Of a DNA stretch of 10,201 nucleotides, positions 1-6,300 are shown piece by piece. The stretch comes from Chrysiogenia bacterium (GTDB lineage Bacteria; JAGRBM01). The stretch is taken from the NCBI GenBank assembly GCA_020434085.1, contig JAGRBM010000289.1, positions 1 to 10,201 of the forward strand. Reading direction: 5' to 3'. The translations under genes were made by a program, and so were the position numbers. How positions within the stretch are numbered: the stretch's first letter is position 1; every line of letters begins with the position of its first letter. The notes under the pieces are model-generated. The model was not told the origin of the DNA. It saw only the letters and a list, made by a program, of their open reading frames with translations, and did not search any database.

Positions 1-314
1 AGCTCCAGAGATTGGACGCTGCCGTCGAGGAACTGGACCCGCATCGTTCCCACCAGCGGAACCTGACCGAGCTGGGTCAGATCCAGGTCCTCGAATCCCA
101 CTTCAAGCATGACCTGGGCGGCTGGCTCGCTTGTCTCCAGATACTGGGTCGAAGCACTGGCCTGGGTCATGTGGGGTTCGAGGGCCGGTGGGCCGGGCTC
201 GATGATCGGGTCCGCGCCGGGCACAACCGTGGTGTTCTGGCAGGCGGATGCCAGGAGGGCCACCAGGGAAAAGAGCCCCAGACGCAGCGTTTTGGTTGTT
301 GGCAACCGAATCAT
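1..314 (-). CDS. Putative lipoprotein, N-terminal part (runs off left edge)
   Basis: An open frame of 104 complete codons begins at an ATG at 314 and continues past the left edge. An in-frame TAG lies immediately before the ATG, so the start cannot be further upstream. The N-terminus is a textbook lipoprotein signal: basic start (MIRLPTTKTLRLG), hydrophobic core (LFSLVALL), then ASAC with the candidate lipidated Cys at residue 25. The -3 residue is Ala rather than the usual Leu, so the lipobox is acceptable but not ideal. After Cys25 comes a Pro-, Thr- and acid-rich linker to about residue 60. A folded segment then begins with GFEDLDLTQLGQVPLVGTM. No family was recognised. AAAAGG about 10 bases before the ATG can serve as ribosome binding site. 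The gene appears to be driven by the sigma-54 type promoter at 361-375. Export and lipidation are well supported; function is unknown. Confidence 0.8.
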   Translation of the reverse strand, partial: MIRLPTTKTLRLGLFSLVALLASACQNTTVVPGADPIIEPGPPALEPHMTQASASTQYLETSEPAAQVMLEVGFEDLDLTQLGQVPLVGTMRVQFLDGSVQSLE

Positions 315-360
315 CTATCCGTCGACCTTTTACCGCGTACCTTTCCGTCCCATATAGAAC

Positions 361-375
361 GCAAGGGTAGTGCCA
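361..375 (-). promoter_or_regulatory. Sigma-54 (RpoN) type -24/-12 promoter for the lipoprotein gene
   Basis: Read on the minus strand the element is TGGCAC-TACCC-TTGC. The -24 GG (374-373) and the -12 GC (362-361) have exactly the spacing of the sigma-54 consensus TGGCACG-N4-TTGCW, and 10 of the 12 specified bases match. The predicted start site is near 349, which leaves a leader of about 35 bases before the ATG at 314. The segment at about 390-427 is AT-rich and holds an imperfect IHF-like site (ATCAA-N4-TT, 420-410). That is where IHF often bends DNA between an enhancer and a sigma-54 promoter. The match was seen by eye and not scored against a background model. Confidence 0.65.
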
Positions 376-466
376 AACGGGCCGTCTGCCTGAAATTTCT
401 ATCTTATTGAAATGATTGATGATTTGTTCGGCGAAGGGAAGGGTGGTCCGGGGTGCTGCCCCGATG

Positions 467-484
467 TGTCCGATTTATCGGACA
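467..484. promoter_or_regulatory. Perfect 18-bp dyad, candidate enhancer/operator site
   Basis: TGTCCGAT-TT-ATCGGACA is an exact inverted repeat with 8-base arms around a 2-base centre. Its centre is about 126 bp upstream of the start site predicted from the sigma-54 type promoter at 361-375, within the usual range for an enhancer-binding activator. It also lies about 40 bases downstream of the methyltransferase stop. It could therefore fold as a hairpin in that transcript, but no T-tract follows on the minus strand, so an intrinsic terminator is less likely. A second, weaker hairpin (CGGGG-TGCTG-CCCCG) lies beside it at 449-463. Confidence 0.45.
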
Positions 485-522
485 TTCACGTAATTGGCTG
501 CAATTCCTGCGGGTTGGGGGGA

Positions 523-1305
523 CTAGCTGGGCTTTCTCGCCAGGAGGAAGACCTTGAGGTCCCGGAAGCTCTCGATGCGGTTGCCCTTGAGGTCGGTCTG
601 GACGTCGTAGGCTTCGAGCGCGTGTTTTTCGGTGCGCAGCACGTCGGCAGTGAGCTCGGCAATGGCGGCCTCGTCCATGCCGGCGCGGCGGCACCAGCGC
701 TCGAAGACGTGGCGGCGTTCCAGGCGCAGGCACTCGCGGATCTCCAGACCCGCGGCCTCGACGGTCTCGCGCCACTGGCTGACCTTCAGGTTGCGCACGT
801 GGGAGGGATCGCGGGCGGCTTCGAGCCAGTTGATGAATGCGTCGAGCCGCTCGTCTTCGGGGGCGATGTTGTCGATGAGCAGGAACTTCCCGCCCGGGCG
901 CAGCACGCGGGCGACCTCGGCCATAAAGGCGGCCGGATCCTCGAAGTGATGGGGCGCGATGCGGCAGGTCACCAGGTCGAAGTGGTGGTCCTCGAAGGGC
1001 AGCGCGTGGGCGTCGGCCTCGACGACCTCGATGTTTTCGAGCTCCTGGGCGGCAAAGAACTTGCGCGCGGCCTCCACCATGGCAGGGGTGACATCGGCGG
1101 CAATGACCTTGTCGCAATAGGGCGCGATGGTCAGGGCGCAGTGCCCGCCGCCGGTGGCCACATCGAGGGCGCGCTCATAGCGCATGCCCGCAAGCACGCG
1201 GATCACAAGCTCGAGATCGGGACCGTGCGAGTGGTCGATGCTCTCGACATAGGCGTGCGCCCGCGGCGAGAACTGGTCGATGGCCTTGGCTGCGTTGCTG
1301 CTCAT
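523..1305 (-). CDS. Class I SAM-dependent methyltransferase
   Basis: This is a 260-residue Rossmann-fold methyltransferase of the Methyltransf_11/UbiE-like type. It transfers a methyl group from S-adenosylmethionine to an unidentified, probably small-molecule substrate. Motif I is ALDVATGGGH (residues 46-55). The acidic end of strand beta-2 is in VIAADVTPAM (Asp71). The adenine-contact motif is EADAHALPF (97-105). Motif IV/post-motif is DLVTCRIAPHHFEDP (110-124), and the following strand is LRPGGKFLLIDN (135-146). The C-terminal third, DPSHVRNLKVSQW onward, is the substrate-side cap and gives no substrate clue. There is no signal peptide, so the protein is cytosolic. The start was taken at 1305 (MSSNAAKAIDQF), where GTGGGA lies just upstream. 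An in-frame ATG at 1326 (MCAIVGI) has no ribosome binding site. The gene is cytosolic in style and 251 bases downstream of the acyl-CoA synthetase, separated from it by a repeat pair, so a shared transcript is uncertain. Confidence 0.9.
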   Translation of the reverse strand: MSSNAAKAIDQFSPRAHAYVESIDHSHGPDLELVIRVLAGMRYERALDVATGGGHCALTIAPYCDKVIAADVTPAMVEAARKFFAAQELENIEVVEADAHALPFEDHHFDLVTCRIAPHHFEDPAAFMAEVARVLRPGGKFLLIDNIAPEDERLDAFINWLEAARDPSHVRNLKVSQWRETVEAAGLEIRECLRLERRHVFERWCRRAGMDEAAIAELTADVLRTEKHALEAYDVQTDLKGNRIESFRDLKVFLLARKPS

Positions 1306-1312
1306 GATTCCC

Positions 1313-1318
1313 ACTATA
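1313..1318 (-). promoter_or_regulatory. Candidate -10 element close to the methyltransferase start
   Basis: On the minus strand TATAGT matches the sigma-70 -10 consensus at 5 of 6 positions. It sits only 7 bases upstream of the ATG at 1305. If real, transcription would begin almost at the start codon and the mRNA would be leaderless. No convincing -35 box is visible 16-18 bases further upstream, so this may be chance. Confidence 0.2.
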
Positions 1319-1375
1319 GCGCACATCCGGGGAATTTGCGCCAGCACAAAATGGGGCGGAAAGTGTGATCTAGAA

Positions 1376-1390
1376 CGGCCTGAAAGGCCG
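1376..1390. other. Small hairpin CGGCCT-GAA-AGGCCG
   Basis: A perfect 6-bp stem with a 3-base loop lies in the intergenic space between the synthetase and the methyltransferase, next to the first copy of the compound repeat. No T-tract follows on either strand, so I do not call it a terminator. It could form part of the same folded intergenic RNA. Confidence 0.35.
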
Positions 1391-1400
1391 CGACCAGACA

Positions 1401-1446
1401 CGCTCCCCCTCCCGGGGGAGCTGCGCGCGAGGCGCGCTGAGGGGGT
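1401..1446 (+). repeat. Compound palindromic repeat, copy 1
   Basis: This 46-base element has nested dyads. GCTCCCCC-TCCC-GGGGGAGC (1402-1421) is an 8-bp hairpin. It is followed by GCGCGC-GAG-GCGCGC (1423-1437), a 6-bp hairpin, and then TGAGGGGGT. Its outer parts are identical, in inverted orientation, to copy 2 at 1493-1540. The inner hairpin has different sequence but keeps perfect pairing. The layout resembles the short dispersed palindromic (REP-like) units with a GCTCCCCCTC...TGAGGGGGT frame that occur between genes in many bacteria. That resemblance is from memory and was not searched. Confidence 0.8.
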
Positions 1447-1492
1447 TGGGTAGTTGGCGATCAGGTTTCGGAAAGAGCGTGCTGGTGCCGGC

Positions 1493-1540
1493 ACCCCCTC
1501 AGTCCGGCGTTGCCGGACAGCTCCCCCGGGAGGGGGAGCG
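1493..1540 (-). repeat. Compound palindromic repeat, copy 2 (inverted)
   Basis: This 48-base reverse-complement partner of copy 1 reads ACCCCCTCA, then GTCCGGC-GTT-GCCGGAC (1502-1518, a 7-bp hairpin), then AGCTCCCCCGGGAGGGGGAG and CG. About 33 outer bases match copy 1 exactly. The two copies can fold separately as multi-hairpin units or pair with each other into one long stem with 46 bases between them. This copy begins 16 bases beyond the stop codon of the synthetase, so it would lie in that gene's 3' end and may stabilise the mRNA or hinder readthrough. There is no T-tract. Confidence 0.8.
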
Positions 1541-1556
1541 GGGGCGGAAGTCTCTC

Positions 1557-3146
1557 TCACACCTCCAGATGCTTCGCCTCTTCGGCCAGCTCGCGCTTTA
1601 GAATCTTGCCCACGCTGTTGCGGGGCAGTTCGTCGCGGATCCAGATCTTTTCGGGGACCTTGAAGCCGGCCAGGTGCGCCTGGCACAGGCTTTTGAGTGA
1701 TTCCTCGGTGGGCTTGCGCTCGGGGCAGCGCGCGAAGGCGACGACGATCTCGCCCCAGCGGTGGTGGGGCTTGCCGACGACGGCGGCCTCGATGACGTCG
1801 GGATGGGATTCGAGCACTTCCTCGATCTCGCGCGGGGCGATGTTCTCGCCGCCGCGGATGAGAAAGTCCTTGGAGCGCCCGACGATGTAGACGTAGCCGT
1901 CCTCGTCCATGCGCACCATGTCGCCCGAGACGATCCACCCCTCACGCAGCGTATCCTGCGTTTCGCTCTCGCGGTTCATGTAGCCGCGCATCGCGCCGGG
2001 GGTGCGGTACCAGAGGACCCCGATTTCGCCCTGGGAAACTTCGTTTCCGCTCTCGTCGCAGATTTTCGCCTCAACGCCCGGCGCGATCTTGCCGATGCTC
2101 TGCAGGCGCCGGATCTGCTTGGCGCGCAGCTCGGGATTATCGTTTGAGAGCTTGTGGTCCTCGGGATCGAGCTGGGTCACCCGGCTGGCGCCCTCGGTCT
2201 GGGTGTAGACCTGCATGAAGAAGGTCTTGGGAAAGCCCTCGATCATGCCGATGAGCACGTCGGTCGGTGTGGGCGCCGCGCCGTAGGCGATGAGCAGCAT
2301 GCTGGAGACATCGTGCTTGCCAAGCAGTCCGGACTCTACAAGGTCGCACATCATGGTCGGCACCAGGAAGGTCACCGTGCACTTGAATTGCTCGACGGCC
2401 TTTAGAAACTGCTCGGGATTCCAGCGGTCCATGATGATGTAGCGACCGCCGCGCGCCATTCCGCTGGTGAGCGTTGCCAGCCCGGCCAGGTGATAGAGCG
2501 GCAGCGCGTGGGCATAGACGACAGCCTCGGGCGGAATGGGCGAGGGGGCGGCGGCCGTGATGGCATAGCCCTTGTGGGGCTCTTCGACACCCTTGGGTTT
2601 GGCTGTAGTGCCGCTCGTATAGAGAACGTAGATGATGTCTTCGAGCGGCGAGGCATAGGGAACCCGCTGCGCGTCGCTGGGCTCGCAGGCCTGCACTTCT
2701 TGCCAGCTCGCTGCGCCTTCCCAGGCCTCGTCGAAACACACAACCGGAACACCCCCGGCGATCTCGGCCTTCACTTCCTTTTCAAGCACGTCGAGATAGC
2801 GCTTGTCGGAGAGGATCGCCTTCGCGCCGGCATCGCCGATGAGCCAGGCGAGCTCTTCCTCGGGAAGGCGGTAGTTGAGCGGTACCGCCGTGGCGCCGAG
2901 GCTCAGCGTTCCCCAGATGGCGGCCGAAAAAGAAACCGTGGAAACGCCGATGAGCGCCACGCGGTCGCGCGGCCCCACGCCCTTGCTCTCGAGAAACGCG
3001 CGCACGCGGCAGGCCTGTTCCCAGAGCTCGCCGCGCGAGACTTCGGTCCCCTCCGGTAGGACGAGCGCGGTCTTCTCGGGCGCTTCCTGCACACGCTCAA
3101 AGAAGAGTTGGTGCAGGGGTTTGAGTTCGGGCGTCGGCTCGGACAT
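1557..3146 (-). CDS. AMP-forming acyl-CoA synthetase (class I adenylate-forming ligase)
   Basis: This 529-residue enzyme of the ANL superfamily is FadD/long-chain-type. It activates a carboxylic acid with ATP to an acyl-AMP and then transfers the acyl group to CoA. The phosphate-binding loop is YTSGTTAKPKG (176-186). The A5 region is YTQTEGA (314-320). The A7/A8 region runs SGDMVRMDEDGYVYIVGR, then KDFLIRGGENIAPREIEEVL (407-445), with the adenylate-binding Asp and the hinge. The A10 region PRNSVGKILKREL (508-520) includes the catalytic Lys514. The length is normal for the family. The start at 3146 is preferred over an in-frame ATG at 3170, because GGAGG lies 8 bases before it. The acyl chain length is not predictable from sequence alone. 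Two otherwise conserved glycines are replaced: Ala instead of Gly in the phosphate loop (SGTTA), and Thr instead of Gly in A5 (YTQTE, usually YGxTE). It is cytosolic, with no signal peptide. Confidence 0.93.
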   Translation of the reverse strand: MSEPTPELKPLHQLFFERVQEAPEKTALVLPEGTEVSRGELWEQACRVRAFLESKGVGPRDRVALIGVSTVSFSAAIWGTLSLGATAVPLNYRLPEEELAWLIGDAGAKAILSDKRYLDVLEKEVKAEIAGGVPVVCFDEAWEGAASWQEVQACEPSDAQRVPYASPLEDIIYVLYTSGTTAKPKGVEEPHKGYAITAAAPSPIPPEAVVYAHALPLYHLAGLATLTSGMARGGRYIIMDRWNPEQFLKAVEQFKCTVTFLVPTMMCDLVESGLLGKHDVSSMLLIAYGAAPTPTDVLIGMIEGFPKTFFMQVYTQTEGASRVTQLDPEDHKLSNDNPELRAKQIRRLQSIGKIAPGVEAKICDESGNEVSQGEIGVLWYRTPGAMRGYMNRESETQDTLREGWIVSGDMVRMDEDGYVYIVGRSKDFLIRGGENIAPREIEEVLESHPDVIEAAVVGKPHHRWGEIVVAFARCPERKPTEESLKSLCQAHLAGFKVPEKIWIRDELPRNSVGKILKRELAEEAKHLEV

Positions 3147-3158
3147 GCGGCGGTCCTC

Positions 3159-3189
3159 CAGTGATATCAAACATTTTCAGGGATCACTG
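3159..3189 (-). promoter_or_regulatory. Leader inverted repeat touching the synthetase ribosome binding site
   Basis: CAGTGAT (3159-3165 on plus) and ATCACTG (3183-3189) are perfect 7-base arms 17 bases apart. On the minus-strand mRNA the downstream arm ends at the first G of the GGAGG ribosome binding site (3159-3155). A second inverted repeat, TTTCAG (3175-3180) with CTGAAA (3187-3192), shares bases 3187-3189 with it, so the two stems cannot form together. This may be a protein operator near the promoter or an mRNA structure affecting translation. Its function is unproven. Confidence 0.35.
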
Positions 3190-3198
3190 AAAGCCTAG

Positions 3199-3213
3199 CC
3201 CCGAAAATCGGGG
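3199..3213. other. Hairpin CCCCGA-AAA-TCGGGG
   Basis: This perfect 6-bp GC-rich dyad with a 3-base centre lies in the divergent intergenic region, about 55-70 bases upstream of the synthetase start. There is no T-tract on either side, so it is not an intrinsic terminator. It could be an operator or part of the synthetase leader. Confidence 0.35.
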
Positions 3214-3384
3214 AAAGCACCAGCCTCGGAATTTGCAACAAATGTAGCAATATCGGTCACTTGCAAAGGCGCTGATTTGCGCAGGTGCTACGTGCTGGAG
3301 TATCAAAAGTGGACGGACCCGAACAACCAAGCATTATGAGCCGCCGAAAGCCGGTTGGCCGCAGCGCTGGAGCAATCCCAGAGA

Positions 3385-6300
3385 ATGAGACCTGCCCGGA
3401 TACAGCTTGCCTTCGTGTCGATCGCATTGCTGCTTGCGTTTGCCGGCACGGCCCTGGCGGCCGAAGTCAGCTTCACCAAGCATTACGTTCACAACGCGAT
3501 GGACCTGGATGGGCCGGTTCACATCGAGCTCATCGATCTCGACCGCGACGGCGATCTCGACGTGCTGGTGGCCGAACAGTTCGATCAGGAAATCTCGTGG
3601 GTGGAGAACACCGGCAGCGGGGTCTTTGCGAGTGCGCGCAGCCTCACCGCGCTGCCGCTGGGCGGCGATGTCTGGGGCGCGGCCGCCGGCGATCTCGATG
3701 GTGACGGGGACATCGATGTGGTCGGCGCCCAGGGCTACCTGCTCTCGGCCTCGGAGAAAGAAATCTTCTGGTTCGAGAACCTGGGGCCCGGCATGGAGCC
3801 CATCGCCTGGGGCGCGAAGCAGAACCTGGAGACCGGCACCGGCGGTCCCGGCGCTCTCTATGTGTGCGATCTCGATCGCGACGGAGACAACGACATCATC
3901 GCCGTGCTCCAGGGCGATGAAGAAGTGATCTGGTACGAAAACACCGACGGCGCGGGGACTTTCGCCGCCCCGGCGGTGCTTGCAGGCATTGCGGGCCTGC
4001 TCGATGCGACCCTCCACGATGCCGACCGCGACGGCGATCTTGACGTGCTTGTTGCGGTGGACGATGCCGCCAGCGACGGCGTGTTCTTCTTCGAGAACCA
4101 GGGCGATGCTTCCTTCAATGCGGCCGGACGCATCGCCTCGCTTGCCGGTGTTGTTTCGCTGGGCGCCGCCGACATCGATGCCGATGGCTGGCCCGATCTC
4201 TGGCTGACAACCGCCGGGGCGAGCGCCGAACTATACGTGGCGCATAACCTGGGGACGCCGACGATGGGCCAGCCCCCGGTCGCGCTCGATACACCGCAAC
4301 TGATTGCAGCGGGCGCGGGACTGAATGCGGCCGTCTTCACGGACGTCGATGGCGACGGTGATCCCGACGCCTTTGGTGTTTCCGGCGATGCGAGCTTTGC
4401 ACGGTGGATCGAGAAAACGGGGTCAGGGTGGACATTCGGTGTTCACGGACTGGTTGATCAGCCGGCGGGCCCCCGCTCTCTGGCGGTCGGGGATGTCGAC
4501 GGCGACGGCGATCCTGACGCGGTGGTGGCAGGCCGCGGCGATGACGTGGTTGTCTGGTATGAAAACCGCCGGTTCCACGCATGGCCGGAGTTTCATGGCC
4601 CTGCCGCCACGCTGCTCGATGGCGAGGCTTCGGGCGACCTGCCGATCCTGATCGCCGATCTCGATCGCGATGGCGCCCCGGACATTGTCTATGCGGGCAT
4701 CGGCGCGGGGGAAGTGGGCTGGATCGCCGGTGACGGCGCGGGCGGCTTCGCGAGCGCCGCCACCCTGGCGAGCGTATCCGACCCGGTGGCCTTAGCGGCG
4801 GGTGACCTCGACCGGGACGGGGATCTCGATCTCGTCGTTGCCGCGAGCGGGGACTCTGTTGCGCCGGTGTGGCTCGAAAATCCCGGCGGCACCGGGATGT
4901 GGAACGCCCACGCGACCAGCGCGATGCTCACAGAGACCTTTGCCACGCTCGGCGACGTCGACGGCGACGGCGACCAGGACATCCTTGTCACAACCACCGC
5001 CGACTCGGTGCTCTGGCTGGAGAACCGGCTTGGCGATGGCGTGAACAACGACATCAACCCGAGCGCCAACGTGATCTCCTCGAGCATGACCGGCGCGCGC
5101 ATGGTGCGGCCCATTGACGTGGACCGAGACGGCGATCTCGACCTGGCCGTCGCGGCCAGCGGGCTCGATGATTTCGTCTATTTCATCAACGACGGCAGCG
5201 GCAGCTTCGGCATGGCGCAGAACCTGCCGCGCACCCTGCTCGATCCCTTTGACGGTCCGGCCTCCATCGCCGCTGCGGATTTTGACAACGACGGTTACGT
5301 TGATCTGGTCGGCCGGACGCTGGGCGGTGTGCACATGCCCTTGTGGCAGAACGGGGGTGCCGGTTTCTTTGAACCGGAACTGCTCCTGCTCCAGAACGCG
5401 AACTCGGTGGAGATCAGCCTTGCCGACCTCGACCGCGACGGAATGACCGACCTGCTCTACCTCGACGCGGGACATGCCCGGTGGGCCAACATGCCCAACG
5501 AACTCGCGGAGGTCGGCACCGCGCTCTCCCACGTTGAGGCGGGCGATCTCGATGGCGACGGGGACCTCGACCTCGCGGTCTCGGAGGCCGCAACGGGCCG
5601 CGTGCTCTGGATTGAAAACGTAGGCGGCGTCTTTTCCGTTGTTGTGGAGGACCTGGCGCCCGTCACAGCGCTCGAAGAAGAGTCTTATGCGCTGCTGAAA
5701 CTGACCATTACGAACAATGGGAAACCCGGGGACGCAGCGATTGCGCTGATGGGCCTGCGCCTCGACCTGGAAGTCACGGCCGGTGATCCCATGGAATACT
5801 CCGAATACAACGCCCTGATTGCCGGCATCTCGGTGTATGCCGACGACGGGTCGGGCGACTTCGACTGGTTGCTCGATACACGGGTCGACCTGAGTTTCGG
5901 TCCAGTTTTCAGTGCGGGGCGCTGGTCACTCGACGTTGTGACCTCGCTGGATCCGATTCCCGACGCATTCCTGCTCGGCCCCGGCGAGAGCAGCACGCTT
6001 TTTGTCGCTGCGGGGATCGAAAACATCACTGCCTTTACCAGCCCCACCACATTTCGGGTGACGCTGCCGGCCGCTGACGGCCTCATGGTGTTCGACCAGG
6101 AAACCGATCTGCCGGTCGCAGGCGGGCTGGGCGGCGACGTGACATCGGGGCTGGTCTCCGTCGCAGTCGGCGACGTCGTGATCGATGAATTCCTGGGGGT
6201 GGAATCCCTGATTTATCCGGGCGTGCTGGAGAGTCTGGAGTGGGCGACACAGAATGCGACGGCCTGCGAGCTGAGCGGCGGCGAGCTGGCCTCTCCCTAC

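Larger units (their letters stand above)
3147..3384. other. Divergent intergenic region
   Basis: These 238 bases separate the leftward synthetase from the rightward VCBS protein and must hold both promoters. I could not find a convincing -35/-10 pair for either direction. For the plus strand the best I see is TTGCGC (3277) with TATCAA (3301) at 18-base spacing, which is weak. The segment is locally AT-richer around 3230-3262. It contains two copies of the self-complementary hexamer TTGCAA (3233-3238 and 3261-3266), 28 bases apart, which might be protein-binding sites. The part closest to the synthetase holds the overlapping inverted repeats described separately. Confidence 0.5.

Noticed and set aside
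467-484. Dyad read as a rho-independent terminator of the methyltransferase
   Set aside because: No T-tract follows on the minus strand. Its position relative to the sigma-54 type promoter makes a protein-binding site more likely.
412-1368. 318-codon plus-strand open frame opposite the methyltransferase
   Set aside because: It has antisense shadow composition (His/Asp/Gly/Val-rich) and no domain. The opposite strand encodes a clear methyltransferase.
523-1938. Long minus-strand open frame of 471 codons covering the methyltransferase and part of the synthetase
   Set aside because: Only the part from 1305 down is methyltransferase. The upstream extension is an Arg/Pro-rich out-of-frame reading of the synthetase and the GC-rich repeats.
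3355-3384. Extended TTG start for the VCBS protein
   Set aside because: It would put ten extra residues before a classical signal peptide. The ATG at 3385 gives a normal export signal.
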